This document shows, in pieces, positions 8,731-17,390 of a DNA stretch of 64,000 nucleotides. A model generated the notes under the pieces. It was not told the DNA's origin and did no database searches. It saw nothing but the letters and a program-made list of their open reading frames with translations. A program made the position numbers and the translations under genes. Source of the DNA: DATBLE01 sp046732255. GTDB lineage: Bacteria; Actinomycetota; Thermoleophilia; Gaiellales; Gaiellaceae. Each line of letters opens with the position of its first letter. Position 1 is the first letter of the stretch. The DNA lies in assembly GCA_046732255.1 (NCBI GenBank), contig JBKPMR010000016.1:1-64000 (forward strand). The letters run 5' to 3'.

Positions 8731-9438
8731 ATGGCAGAGCACCGAACAGCGAGCCGGGACGAGTGGCTGGCGGAGCGACGCGAGTTGCTCGTTGCCGAGA
8801 AGGAGCTCATGCGCCGTAGCGACGAGCTCGCCCGCCGCCGCCAGGAGCTGCCCTGGGTCCCGGTCGAGAAGGAGTACGTCTTCGAGACGGACGAGGGGCC
8901 GAAGACGCTGGCCGGGTTGTTCGACGGCCGCTCCCAGCTGCTCGTCTACCACTTCATGTTCGGCTTCGGCTACCGGGTCGACGAGGAGAACCCCGGGTGC
9001 ACGGGGTGCTCCTTGATCGCGGATCACTTCGACGGTGTCCTCCCCCACCTCAACGGGCACGACGTGACCTTGGTGGCGGAGTCGATCGCGCCGATCGAGG
9101 AGCTGCGGCCCTACAAGGAGCGGATGGGCTGGCGATTCCCGTGGGTCTCTTCCCTCGGCAGCGAGTTCAAGTACGACTTCGGCGCCGCCTTCACCGAGGA
9201 GCAGCAGAAGAACGGGGCCGACTACAACTTCCGGCACGTCGACCACCCGCCGGCGCAGCGGGAGGGGATGAGCGCGTTCGTCCTGCACGAGGGCGTCGTC
9301 CACCGCACCTACTCGACCTACGACCGCGGCACCGAGCGGCTGATGGGGACCTACGCCTTCCTCGACGTGGCGCCGCTGGGTCGCAACGAAGAGGTCGCCG
9401 CCGACTGGTGGCGCCGACACGACGAATACGACGCCTGA
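8731..9438 (+). CDS. DUF899 thioredoxin-like protein, paralogue 1
   Basis: 235 residues of the DUF899 family, a predicted thioredoxin fold. Landmarks are the helical N-terminus with ELPWVPVEKEYVFE, LFDGRSQLLVYHFMFG, a thioredoxin-position CTGC motif (PGCTGCSLI), ERMGWRFPWVSS and the C-terminal DWWRRHDEYDA. ATG 8731 follows GGAGGAGGG at 8716. It heads a plus-strand series with a second DUF899 gene 16 bases downstream and an efflux pump after that. The family function is not established; a peroxidase or reductase role is plausible from the fold and the CxxC. Confidence 0.88.
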   Translation: MAEHRTASRDEWLAERRELLVAEKELMRRSDELARRRQELPWVPVEKEYVFETDEGPKTLAGLFDGRSQLLVYHFMFGFGYRVDEENPGCTGCSLIADHFDGVLPHLNGHDVTLVAESIAPIEELRPYKERMGWRFPWVSSLGSEFKYDFGAAFTEEQQKNGADYNFRHVDHPPAQREGMSAFVLHEGVVHRTYSTYDRGTERLMGTYAFLDVAPLGRNEEVAADWWRRHDEYDA

Positions 9439-9454
9439 CAGAGGAGGTAGCGCG

Positions 9455-10189
9455 ATGACGGAACACCGAATCGGCACACACGAGGAGTGGCAGGCGGCGC
9501 GGGACGAGCTGCTGAAACAGGAGAAGGAGCTCACCCGCCGCGGCGACGAGCTGGCCAGGAAGCGGCGCGAGCTGCCCTGGGTCCCGGTCGAGAAGGACTA
9601 CCGGTTCGAGACCGAGGGCGGCACCAAGCCCCTCGCCGAGCTGTTCGACGGCCGCTCCCAGCTCGTCGTCTACCACTTCATGTTCGGGCCGACCTGGGCC
9701 GCTGGCTGCCCGGTCTGCTCCTCGATCACGGACACGCTGGCGCCCCAGGTGCCCCACCTGAAGGCGAGGGACACCACGCTGCTGCTCGCCTCCCGCGCGC
9801 CGCTCGACAAGCTCCTCGCCTACCGAAAGCGCATGGGCTGGACGGTCGACTGGGTCTCGAGCGGCGGCAGCGACTTCAACCGCGACCTCGGCTTCCTGTG
9901 GACCGAGGAGGAGCTGAAGCCGTACCTGGACCAGGTCCCGCCCACCGTCGAGCAGAACGCACGCATGTGTGGGACGGACCCCGCGGGATACATGGCCGAA
10001 GGGCCCGGCCTGAGCGTGTACGCGCGCTCGAACGGGGCCGTGTACAGGACCTACGTGACGACTGCTCGCGGCCTGGAGGTGCCCGGGATGGCGTACTACG
10101 CCCTGCTCGACCGGACGCCGAAGGGTCGCGACGAGAGCGCGACGGAGCCGATCTGGATTCGGCGCCACGACGAGTACGAGGCGGGCTAG
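9455..10189 (+). CDS. DUF899 thioredoxin-like protein, paralogue 2
   Basis: 244 residues, clearly paralogous to the preceding gene (shared ELPWVPVEKDYRFE, LFDGRSQLVVYHFMFGP, KRMGWTVDWVSS, RRHDEYEAG). Its CxxC is CPVC in AAGCPVCSSITD. ATG 9455 has GAGGAGGT at 9441-9448, a strong ribosome site, and the gap from paralogue 1 is only 16 bases, so the two are cotranscribed and probably act on related substrates. The middle region differs from paralogue 1, as expected of an old duplication. Confidence 0.88.
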   Translation: MTEHRIGTHEEWQAARDELLKQEKELTRRGDELARKRRELPWVPVEKDYRFETEGGTKPLAELFDGRSQLVVYHFMFGPTWAAGCPVCSSITDTLAPQVPHLKARDTTLLLASRAPLDKLLAYRKRMGWTVDWVSSGGSDFNRDLGFLWTEEELKPYLDQVPPTVEQNARMCGTDPAGYMAEGPGLSVYARSNGAVYRTYVTTARGLEVPGMAYYALLDRTPKGRDESATEPIWIRRHDEYEAG

Positions 10190-10241
10190 CCGAATCTGCC
10201 GGCGCGAATTCCTTCACGGCCGGCGATGGATTTCGGCGCGG

Positions 10242-10263
10242 CTTTGGATCTCTGTCTCCAAAG
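10242..10263. promoter_or_regulatory. hairpin upstream of efflux pump gene
   Basis: Perfect 7-base arms CTTTGGA and TCCAAAG separated by eight bases lie 25 bases before the ATG of the DHA2 pump and just ahead of its ribosome site. The position suits an operator or a leader structure; no U-run follows, so it is a weak terminator candidate for the DUF899 pair. Confidence 0.3.
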
Positions 10264-10287
10264 GGCCAACGAGCAACGGAGGTAGAG

Positions 10288-11742
10288 ATGACCACCACGT
10301 CGATCCCGATCCACCGCTGGCGCGCGTTCGCCGTGCTGGCCGTGTCGTTCTTCATGACGATCGTCGATCTCACGATCGTCAACGTCGCGCTGCCGTCCAT
10401 TGGGCGCGACCTGCACTTCTCGGAGTCGAACCTGCAGTGGGTGGTGACCGCTTACGGGCTGACCTTCGGCGGGTTCCTCCTGCTCGGCGGGCGCGCGGCC
10501 GACCTGCTCGGCCGGCGGCGAATCCTCATGCTCGGGCTCGCGATCTTCACGCTTGCGTCGCTCGGCGCAGGGCTCGCGAACAGTGACGGGTTCCTGATCG
10601 CGATGCGCGGGCTACAGGGCTTCGGCGCCGCCGTCGTCCTGCCGGCCGCACTCTCGATCGTGATGAACATGTTCGAGGAGGGCGCCGAGCGCAACAAGGC
10701 GCTCGGCCTCTGGGGCGGCATCGGAGCGGCGGGCGCGACGGTCGGCCTGATCACCGGGGGCGTACTGACCCGCTACCTCGGCTGGGAGTACATCTTCTTC
10801 CTCAATGTCCCGATCGGCGCTATCGCCATGGCGCTCGCTCCCCGGATCGTCCCGGAGAGCCGGCTCGAGACGGCGCGCCGCAGGTTCGATCCGCTCGGTG
10901 CGGTCACGGTGACAGGCGGTCTGCTGCTGCTCGTTTATGCGCTCTCGAAGGCGCCCGAGGTCGGTTGGAGCTCCGCACGCACGGTTGCCCTGCTGGCCGC
11001 CTCGGCGCTCGCGCTCGTCGCCTTCCTCGTGATCGAGACGCGTGTCGAGGCCCCGCTGATGCCCCTGCGCATCTTCCGGCTGCGGACCGTCGCGGCCGCG
11101 AATGCCGTGGGGCTGCTGCTCGGCGCCAGCTTCTTCGGCTTCATCTTCGTCGGAACGCTCTACATGCAGCAGGTCCTGGGCTACTCGGCGCTGCAGGCCG
11201 GTGTCGCCTGGCTGGCGGCATCGCTGACCTCGGTCGCCCTCGCCGGCCTGTCCCAGTTCCTAGTCACGCGCTTCTCGGCCGGTCCCGTGATGGCGCTCGG
11301 GATGGCGTTGATCGGCGGCGGGGCGCTGCTGGCGACACAGGCCCCGGTGGACGGACACTTCTGGAGCGCGCTGGCGGGGCCGTTCTTCGTCGCCGGCGCC
11401 GGAACTGCGTTCGCCTTCATTCCCGTCTCGATCGCGGGACTGACCGGCGTGGCCGAGCGGGAGGCCGGGCTCGCTTCCGGGCTGCTCAACACGTCCCAGC
11501 AGCTGGGTGGAGCAATCGGGGTCGCGATCGCGTCGACGGTCGCCGCCACGCACGTGCAGACGCTCCTCGCCGGCGGTGCGACCGAGAGCGCCGCGCTCAC
11601 CGGAGGATTCCAGTGGGCGTTCTGGGTCTGCGGCGCGATCGGCCTGCTCGCGCTGCCTACGATCGCCGTCCTCCTGCGGCGCAACGCCGAGCAGACGGTG
11701 GTCTCGGAGCCGAAGCCCGCGCTCGAAGCCGAGCGCGGCTGA
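10288..11742 (+). CDS. DHA2-family MFS drug efflux transporter (EmrB/QacA type), copy 1
   Basis: 484-residue inner-membrane proton antiporter with about 14 hydrophobic segments. The DHA2 motifs are visible: motif D1-like DLTIVNVALPSIGRDL (about 26-41), the loop 2-3 motif GGRAADLLGRRRIL (about 66-80) and the antiporter motif C region GGIGAAGATVGLITGGVLT. ATG 10288 has CGGAGGTAGAG directly upstream. The stop overlaps the next ATG by one base (TGATG), so the downstream VOC protein and sigma factor are coupled to it. Likely exports toxic organic compounds; substrate not predictable. Confidence 0.9.
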   Translation: MTTTSIPIHRWRAFAVLAVSFFMTIVDLTIVNVALPSIGRDLHFSESNLQWVVTAYGLTFGGFLLLGGRAADLLGRRRILMLGLAIFTLASLGAGLANSDGFLIAMRGLQGFGAAVVLPAALSIVMNMFEEGAERNKALGLWGGIGAAGATVGLITGGVLTRYLGWEYIFFLNVPIGAIAMALAPRIVPESRLETARRRFDPLGAVTVTGGLLLLVYALSKAPEVGWSSARTVALLAASALALVAFLVIETRVEAPLMPLRIFRLRTVAAANAVGLLLGASFFGFIFVGTLYMQQVLGYSALQAGVAWLAASLTSVALAGLSQFLVTRFSAGPVMALGMALIGGGALLATQAPVDGHFWSALAGPFFVAGAGTAFAFIPVSIAGLTGVAEREAGLASGLLNTSQQLGGAIGVAIASTVAATHVQTLLAGGATESAALTGGFQWAFWVCGAIGLLALPTIAVLLRRNAEQTVVSEPKPALEAERG

Positions 11743-12122
11743 TGAACATGAACGCAAACCACAAACGTCCACGCCCGGTCGTCCACCTGGAGCTCCACAC
11801 AGGGGACCAGGTGCGAGCAAGCGCCTTCTACGCGGGCCTGCTGCAGTGGCAGTCGGAGCTGATCCGAGCCTCGTCCGGCTGCAGCTCCTACCTGGCGCTC
11901 GATCTGGGCGCGGGCATGGGCGGCGGCATCGTCGAGTGCAGCGTGCGGCGGCCCGTGTGGCTGCCGTACGTCGAGGTCGACCGCATCGACGAGGCGACGG
12001 AGCACGCCCGGCGGCTCGGCGCGACGGTCTTGCTCGAGCCGCGCGACGGGCCGTCAGGGTGGCGGAGCGTCGTCGCCGCCCCCGCGGCGGGCGAGCTCGC
12101 GTTGTGGGAGCCGAAGCGGTGA
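11742..12122 (+). CDS. single-domain VOC protein
   Basis: 126 residues of the glyoxalase/bleomycin-resistance (VOC) fold: VVHLELHTGDQVRASAFYAG at the start, LPYVEVDRIDEATEHARRLG in the middle and PAAGELALWEPKR at the end. One half-fold, so it probably dimerises. It is locked between the efflux pump (start overlaps its stop) and the ECF sigma factor (GTGA overlap), which suggests a detoxification or binding role in the same response. Ligand unknown. Confidence 0.85.
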   Translation: MNMNANHKRPRPVVHLELHTGDQVRASAFYAGLLQWQSELIRASSGCSSYLALDLGAGMGGGIVECSVRRPVWLPYVEVDRIDEATEHARRLGATVLLEPRDGPSGWRSVVAAPAAGELALWEPKR

Positions 12123-13141
12123 CCGACGAACGGGCTCTCCTCGAAGCTGCGCGGACAGGCGACCAGGACGCGTTCGCCCGGCTGGTCGAGCCCTACCGGG
12201 CGCAGCTGCGCGCGCACTGCTACCGCATGCTCGGGTCGTTGCCCGACGCAGAAGACGCGGTCCAGGAGACGTTCTTGCGTGCCTGGCGCGGGCTCGCCAG
12301 CTTCGAGAGCCGAAGCTCCGTGCGCTCCTGGCTCTACACGATCGCGACCAACGCGAGCCTGCGGCTCATCGAACGCCGTCCAAAGCGCGTCCTGCCGGTC
12401 GACTATGCGCCGGCCGCGGATCCGCATGACACCCCGGCCGCGCCGCTGACGGAATCGGTGTGGCTCGAGCCCTACCCGGACGCGGAGCTCGGCCTCACGG
12501 GCGACCTGCTCGGCCCCGACGCCCGGTACGAGCAGCGTGAGAGCGTCGAGCTCGCCTTCACGGCGGCGCTCCAGCACCTGCCGGCGCGGCAGCGCGCCGT
12601 GCTGATCCTGCGGGACGTGCTCGGCTTCTCCGCCCGGGAGACCGCTGAGGCACTCGAGACGACGTCGGTCTCGGTCGACAGCGCGCTCCAGCGCGCCCAC
12701 CGGACGATCGACGAACGCATGCCTGCCCGGAGCCAGCAGGCGACCCTGCGGTCGCTCGGCAACCGGGAGCTGCGCGAGCTCGTCAGCCGCTTTGCCGACG
12801 CCTGGGAGCGCCACGACGTCGACACGGTCGTCGCCATGCTCGCCGATGACGCGCGCATGACGATGCCGCCGCAGCCGAGCTGGTACCGCGGCCGCGACGC
12901 GATCGCGACCTTCCTCCGCCGCTGGCCGCTCTCGCCGGAAAAACGCTTCCGGCTCCGCCCCGTCGGCGCCAACGGACAACCCGCCCTCGCGGGCTACATC
13001 TGGGACGAGCGGGCGAACGCCTTCGAGGCCGAGGGCATCCTCGTCCTCACCCTCCGCGACGACCGGATCGAGGAGATCACTGCCTTCCGCACCCCGGAGG
13101 TGTTCCGGTTCTTCGACCTGCCCCGGCAACTGCCAAGCTGA
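12119..13141 (+). CDS. ECF sigma factor with C-terminal SnoaL-like domain (SigG/TIGR02960 type)
   Basis: 340 residues. Sigma region 2 is at about 10-80 (DAFARLVEPYRAQLRAHCYR, DAVQETFLRAWRG, RSWLYTIATN) and region 4 at about 145-200 (HLPARQRAVLILRDVLGFSA, SVDSALQRAHRTI). The C-terminal SnoaL/NTF2-like fold (about 215-335) includes NGQPALAGY, a motif shared with ECF groups regulated by this extension in place of an anti-sigma protein. No anti-sigma gene is adjacent, in agreement. GTG 12119 overlaps the VOC stop by four bases. Likely directs transcription of the surrounding detoxification genes, possibly its own operon. Confidence 0.9.
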   Translation: MTDERALLEAARTGDQDAFARLVEPYRAQLRAHCYRMLGSLPDAEDAVQETFLRAWRGLASFESRSSVRSWLYTIATNASLRLIERRPKRVLPVDYAPAADPHDTPAAPLTESVWLEPYPDAELGLTGDLLGPDARYEQRESVELAFTAALQHLPARQRAVLILRDVLGFSARETAEALETTSVSVDSALQRAHRTIDERMPARSQQATLRSLGNRELRELVSRFADAWERHDVDTVVAMLADDARMTMPPQPSWYRGRDAIATFLRRWPLSPEKRFRLRPVGANGQPALAGYIWDERANAFEAEGILVLTLRDDRIEEITAFRTPEVFRFFDLPRQLPS

Positions 13142-13154
13142 GTTGGAGGTGACC

Positions 13155-13889
13155 ATGAACAACCTGTCCGATACAACCGCGGTCGTCGTCGGTGCGAGCC
13201 GCGGACTCGGCCGCGGAGTCGCCGCCGCGCTCGCCGGCGCCGGCGCCTCGGTCGTCGCGGTGTCCCGCACCGAGCCGGCGCACACCTCCGGCAGGATCCA
13301 ACCGGAGATCGCAGATGCCGGTGACGCCACCGTCGCCGCCACGCTCCTCGACCGCTACGAGCCGGACGCGATCGTCCTCGTGGCCGGCGCGACACCGCAC
13401 ATGCGTCCTCTCCAGCAGCAGACCTGGGAGACGTTCTCGGTCAACTGGGAGACCGACGTACGGATCGCGTTCCACTGGCTGCGCGAAGCTTTGCTCAAGC
13501 CGCTTCGGCCCGGGAGCAAGGTGGTCGTCTTCAGCAGCGGGGCGGCGTTGAACGGCTCACCGCTCAGCGGCGGCTACGCCGGAGCGAAGGCGACCCAGCG
13601 GTTCATAACCGCGTACGCCCAGGAGGAGGCGACGCGTGCCGGCCTCGGAATCACGTTCACCGCGGTCCTGCCCCAGTTCGCGCCTCAGACCGGTGTCGGC
13701 CGGCCGGCCGTGCAGGCGTACGCGGCGCGCGCCGGCCAGCCGGTGGAGGAGTTCCTCGACCAGCGGCCCTTCCCGCTGCTCTCCCCGGAGGTCGCCGGCG
13801 CCGCCGTGGTCGACCTGGTTCAGGCGGACGCTGCAACCGTCGCCCCGGCCTACCTCCTGAACGGCGCCGGGCTGGAGGCGCTCACCTGA
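13155..13889 (+). CDS. short-chain dehydrogenase/reductase
   Basis: 244-residue classical SDR. The N-terminal Rossmann motif is VVVGASRGLGRGVAAAL (GxxxGxG at about 12-18). The active-site region shows VFSSGAALNGSPLSGGYAGAKA, with Ser, Tyr and Lys in the expected order (YAGAK replaces the usual YxxxK spacing exactly). ATG 13155 is preferred over an upstream TTG because GGAGGTGA lies three bases ahead. It follows the ECF sigma gene by 13 bases and is probably its target and partner. NAD(P)-dependent; substrate unknown. Confidence 0.88.
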   Translation: MNNLSDTTAVVVGASRGLGRGVAAALAGAGASVVAVSRTEPAHTSGRIQPEIADAGDATVAATLLDRYEPDAIVLVAGATPHMRPLQQQTWETFSVNWETDVRIAFHWLREALLKPLRPGSKVVVFSSGAALNGSPLSGGYAGAKATQRFITAYAQEEATRAGLGITFTAVLPQFAPQTGVGRPAVQAYAARAGQPVEEFLDQRPFPLLSPEVAGAAVVDLVQADAATVAPAYLLNGAGLEALT

Positions 13890-13893
13890 CCGA

Positions 13894-13912
13894 TTCAGAG
13901 CCGGACTCTGAA
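13894..13912. terminator. bidirectional hairpin between convergent genes
   Basis: Perfect 7-base arms TTCAGAG and CTCTGAA with a 5-base loop lie between the ends of the plus-strand SDR (13889) and the minus-strand DyP gene (13943). No U-run follows on either strand, as is usual in this GC-rich DNA. Confidence 0.5.
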
Positions 13913-13942
13913 CGCCTTCCAACGATCGGCCGCGCCCGCCGC

Positions 13943-14833
13943 TCAGCGCGATGCCGCGGCCAGCAGTGACTCGATCGACGGGACGAAGTAGTAGGCGCCG
14001 GTCAGCGGCCGCGTGTACCGCGTGAGAGCGTCGCGCTCGCCGCTCACCACGCCTGCCATGCTCTCGAGCATCGCCGCGAGCGGCCGCTGCTCAGACGCGA
14101 AGCCGACGAACATCGTGCCGTGGTCGGTGACGGTGCCGTACGGCATGTTGCGCCGGAAAATGTCGCCGAAGCGTTCCTGATCCGTGCTCGCGACATGCGA
14201 GTCCGCCGGCTTGTCGTCGAGCTCGACGCTGTCGGCCTTCGTCCGGCCCATGACGCGCTCCTGGTCGGCTTCGGCGAGCCCCTCCCACGCCGGAGCATCG
14301 TGCGCCCACTTCTGCAGCAGGAGAACCGTGCCGCTCGCTCCCGGCCGCCCCTCTGGAACGAGAACGAGTCCAGGCGCCTCGATCAGAGTGGGGTTCTCGG
14401 TGCCGTCGATGAAGCCGGTCAGGTCGCGGTCGTGCCGGTATGGCCAGCTCGAGGTCTCCTCCTCGACGGCGGCGAGCCCGGCAAGCTGGGAGATCGCGGC
14501 GCGGGCGGTGTCGAAGATCACGTCGTAGGCGCTCCCGGACAGCCAGAGCACTGCGTCGTGCTGCGTTGCCGGCATCGTGAAGCCGTCGACGCCTTCGAGA
14601 TCGGCGTTCAAGCCCTCGAGGTCCGGCGGTGCGTCGTCGGGGACGACCTCCTTCCAGAGCTCAGGCCTGAACCCCGCTACGAGGTTCACGCCGCCCATCG
14701 TGGTCCGGGGCTCCCGGAGGGACGAGACCGCTGCGACGAGCTCCCGGCCGGCGTGTCCGCCTGCGACGTCGAACTCGAGATACGCATGGGAGCTCGTTCC
14801 GAGCGCGAAGATGCCGCCCTGAGGACTCCTCAC
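13943..14833 (-). CDS. DyP-type heme peroxidase (YfeX-like)
   Basis: 296 residues. The DyP signature GFIDGTENP (about residues 138-146) supplies the catalytic Asp of GxxDG. DSHVAS (about 212-217) offers the proximal heme His and FRRNMPYG (about 226-233) the conserved distal Arg. The exact GFIDGTENP form matches the YfeX/DyP-B group, which oxidises dyes, phenolics and porphyrinogens with H2O2 and often has no export signal; none is seen here. GTG 14833 has GGGAGG upstream. It lies 30 bases downstream of the third DUF899 gene on the same strand, supporting a shared oxidative-stress role. Confidence 0.92.
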   Translation of the reverse strand: MRSPQGGIFALGTSSHAYLEFDVAGGHAGRELVAAVSSLREPRTTMGGVNLVAGFRPELWKEVVPDDAPPDLEGLNADLEGVDGFTMPATQHDAVLWLSGSAYDVIFDTARAAISQLAGLAAVEEETSSWPYRHDRDLTGFIDGTENPTLIEAPGLVLVPEGRPGASGTVLLLQKWAHDAPAWEGLAEADQERVMGRTKADSVELDDKPADSHVASTDQERFGDIFRRNMPYGTVTDHGTMFVGFASEQRPLAAMLESMAGVVSGERDALTRYTRPLTGAYYFVPSIESLLAAASR

Positions 14834-14863
14834 CGCTCCGCCTCCCGCCGTCGACTCGAGCCG

Positions 14864-15565
14864 TTATGCCGTGGTCGACACGGCGCCCTTGTACGCGTCG
14901 TGGTAGTTCCACCACCGGTAGGGCGGGGTCTGCGGATAGCCCTCGGGCGAGTCCTCCCATTCCTCCTGACGACCGAGCGCAGTCATGTCGAGGAAGCTCC
15001 AGGTCGTCCCCATCGCCTCGTCGCCGCGGCTGTCGATGAAATAGGTCCGGAAGATCCGCTCGCCGTCGCGGAGGAACGCGTTGTGCCCATGCCACTCGTC
15101 GACGTCGAAATCGGCGTCGAAATCGTCGGTGAGCGTGTACCAGGGGATGTCCCAGCCCATGCGTTCCTTCAGGCCCTGGATCTCGGCCTGGGGGGCGCGC
15201 GAGACGTACGCGAGGGTCGTTTCCCGCGCGTTCAGGTGCGCGAGGTGCGCGGCCTGGTCGGCGAGAAAGGAGCAGCCGACGCAGCCCCGCTCCGGGTAGG
15301 ACCCTCCCTCGGCGAGGGTCGTGATGTCCGGCTCGTAGAAGAAGCGATAGACGATCAACTGACGCCGCTCCTCGAACAGGTCGAGCAGGCTCGCCGGTCC
15401 GTTCGGCCCTTCGAAGCTGTAGTCCTTCTCGACGGCCAGCCACGGCATCCGGCGGCGCTCGGCGGCGAGCGCGTCGCGGCCCCGCGTCAACTCCTTCTCC
15501 TTCACGAGCAGCTTCTCGCGAGCTGCCTTCCACTCCTGCGACGACACGATCTGGGGTGTCTTCAT
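14864..15565 (-). CDS. DUF899 thioredoxin-like protein, paralogue 3
   Basis: 233 residues. The DUF899 landmarks are MPWLAVEKDYSFEG, LLDLFEERRQLIVYRFFY, the CxxC motif CVGC (ERGCVGCSFLAD), KERMGWDIPWYTL and FRTYFIDSRGDEAMGTTWSF. It is more divergent from the two plus-strand copies than they are from each other. ATG 15565 has AAGGAGGAGG seven bases upstream. It precedes the DyP peroxidase gene on the minus strand, so the pair probably forms an operon. Function not proven. Confidence 0.88.
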   Translation of the reverse strand: MKTPQIVSSQEWKAAREKLLVKEKELTRGRDALAAERRRMPWLAVEKDYSFEGPNGPASLLDLFEERRQLIVYRFFYEPDITTLAEGGSYPERGCVGCSFLADQAAHLAHLNARETTLAYVSRAPQAEIQGLKERMGWDIPWYTLTDDFDADFDVDEWHGHNAFLRDGERIFRTYFIDSRGDEAMGTTWSFLDMTALGRQEEWEDSPEGYPQTPPYRWWNYHDAYKGAVSTTA

Positions 15566-15684
15566 GGCGAGCCTCCTCCTTCGCTCATCTCCTGACCTTC
15601 GGTCGATACCCTCCGAGACGCCGGACGTACCAGTCGAGAACTGCCCGGCATGGTTCGCGTCGGATTCGTGACAGCATCCGTCCG

Positions 15685-16290
15685 ATGTCCGTCGTCGAGG
15701 TCGACACCCTGCACGGGCCGGCACGTGCGCACGTCCATCCGGTCGATCGGCCGCATGCGGCGCTCGTGCTCGGACACGGGGCGGCGGGCGGGATCGAGGC
15801 GCCAGACCTCGTCGCGGCTCGCAGGGCGGCGGTCGAGGAGCACGTGGCGGTCGCGCTCGTCGAGCAGCCGTACCGCGTCGCGGGACGGAGGTCACCGGCG
15901 CCCGCTCGGCGGCTCGACGCTGCCTTCGTCGCGATCGTCGAGCACCTCGTCGCCGGCGAGCTGCGGGACCTCCCGCTCGTCGTCGGCGGTCGCTCGCTCG
16001 GCGGACGGGTGGCGTGCCGCACTGCCACGGCCACCGGCGCCGTCGGTGTTCTCTGCCTCGCCTTCCCGCTTCAGCCCCCGCGGCGCTCGGCCGAGAGCCG
16101 TCTCGCTGAGCTCGACGCCGTGCCGGTACCGACCCTCGTCGTCCAGGGCGAGCGGGATCCGTTCGGCATCCCCCCACCGGGGCCGCGACGCCAGGTCGTG
16201 CTCGTCGCAGGCGATCACGGCCTGAAGGCCGATCTCGAAGCCGTGGGCACGGCGGTGCGAGGCTGGCTGCATGGGCTGCTCACGACCTGA
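15685..16290 (+). CDS. alpha/beta-hydrolase (dienelactone hydrolase/KANL3-Tex30 type)
   Basis: 201 residues. The oxyanion region is VLGHGAAGG (about 28-36), the nucleophile elbow GGRSLGGR (Ser about 104), the acid GERDPFG and the base His in GDHGLK. Compact size without a lid resembles the KANL3/Tex30-like hydrolases found in actinobacteria. Substrate unknown; cytosolic. ATG 15685 is the first start preceding conserved sequence; no strong ribosome site is visible. It is divergent from the DUF899-DyP pair. Confidence 0.8.
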   Translation: MSVVEVDTLHGPARAHVHPVDRPHAALVLGHGAAGGIEAPDLVAARRAAVEEHVAVALVEQPYRVAGRRSPAPARRLDAAFVAIVEHLVAGELRDLPLVVGGRSLGGRVACRTATATGAVGVLCLAFPLQPPRRSAESRLAELDAVPVPTLVVQGERDPFGIPPPGPRRQVVLVAGDHGLKADLEAVGTAVRGWLHGLLTT

Positions 16291-16340
16291 CCGTCCCCGA
16301 AGGCGGCCTGCCGGCGTCCGCCACGTATCGTGACGTCGGG

Positions 16341-16697
16341 ATGGCCGTCTCGGTCGATGAGATTCGAGCGCTCGCGTCCACGCTGCCGCGAAGCTACGAG
16401 GCGATCGTCCGCGGGCGGGTGAAGTTCCGCATCGGGCAGATCGTCTACCTCTCGATTGCGGCCGACGGCTCGACGATGGGCTGCGGCTTCCCGAAGGAGT
16501 TCCGAGAGGCTGCGGTGGAGTCGGAACCGGAGAAGTTCTCGCTGCCGAGCGAGTCGGACATGCGCTTCAACTGGATCCACGTGAACCTGGACGCGATCGA
16601 CCCCGAGGAGATGCGCGATCTCGTCGAGAGCGCCTGGTCGAGGTGCGTACCGAAGTACGTCGCCAAGGAATACGCGCAGGCGCAGGGCTATTTTTGA
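16341..16697 (+). CDS. MmcQ/YjbR family protein
   Basis: 118 residues of the MmcQ/YjbR fold: IRALASTLPRSYEAIVRGRVKFRIG at the N-terminus (seen in two parts), GFPKEFREAA, RFNWIHVNLDAIDPEEM and a C-terminal helix. Members are small proteins with a CyaY-like or double-wing DNA-binding-like fold, with no agreed function. It ends ten bases inside the convergent methyltransferase gene. Confidence 0.8.
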   Translation: MAVSVDEIRALASTLPRSYEAIVRGRVKFRIGQIVYLSIAADGSTMGCGFPKEFREAAVESEPEKFSLPSESDMRFNWIHVNLDAIDPEEMRDLVESAWSRCVPKYVAKEYAQAQGYF

Positions 16698-17371
16698 GGA
16701 AGCCGGCGGTGCAGGCTGCCGACGTAATCGACGCGGGTTGGGCGGATCTCGTCCTCGTCGATCGCCTTCTGCTCCTCGTCGGTGGTCGTATCGGCGAGGT
16801 CGGAGAAGAAGTAGGGCCCGCGCGAGAGTTGCTCACGATGGAAGCGCTCGTCGAGCAGACGGAGCAGCGCCCGGGCTTCGTGGAGGCCCTCGTCCCGTGC
16901 CCAGTCCGCGAAGTACGCGTCCCAGGGTTGCCCGGATGCGAGCCACTCCTCGCGGCGACGGTGCAGCCACCCCGGATGATCGGCCGAGCCGAGTCGTTCG
17001 AAGCACCAGGTGGCGGTCGGCTCGTCGAACTCCTCCCAGGCCCACTCGATCACGACGACTCGACCCTCGGGTCGAAGCGCGCTGACGACACGGTCGAGGA
17101 CGACGGCCGGATCGGCGACGTGGTGGAGCGACGCCGACGCGATCACGGCGTCGACGTCGGTGAAGGGGTCGGCGTGCTCGAACTCGACCTGCCGGTACGT
17201 CGGCCCCTGCGGCGCAGCCGGGTCGACGCCCACCGCCGAGTAGCCGTGGCCCGACAGGGCCGGCACGAACCCGCCCAGGGAGCCGCAGCCGATTTCGACG
17301 ACCCGAGCCGGCGACGGGGGAAGCTGCGCGGCGACAAACGGCCAGAGCGCGTCGAGCCAGCGCTGCTTCAA
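16688..17371 (-). CDS. class I SAM-dependent methyltransferase
   Basis: 227 residues. Motif I is VVEIGCGSLGGF (about 24-35), the acidic end of strand 2 is GVDPAAP (about 48-54), motif II DVDAVIASASLHHV and motif III LRPEGRVVVIEWAWEEF, the order of a UbiE/Methyltransf_11-type enzyme. The start is TTG 17371, with GGGAG upstream; no ATG is available. The substrate is unknown. It lies 19 bases after the serine hydrolase gene and its 3' end overlaps YjbR by ten bases. Confidence 0.85.
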   Translation of the reverse strand: MKQRWLDALWPFVAAQLPPSPARVVEIGCGSLGGFVPALSGHGYSAVGVDPAAPQGPTYRQVEFEHADPFTDVDAVIASASLHHVADPAVVLDRVVSALRPEGRVVVIEWAWEEFDEPTATWCFERLGSADHPGWLHRRREEWLASGQPWDAYFADWARDEGLHEARALLRLLDERFHREQLSRGPYFFSDLADTTTDEEQKAIDEDEIRPTRVDYVGSLHRRLPQK

Positions 17372-17390
17372 TCGGCCCTACTCCCGATCG

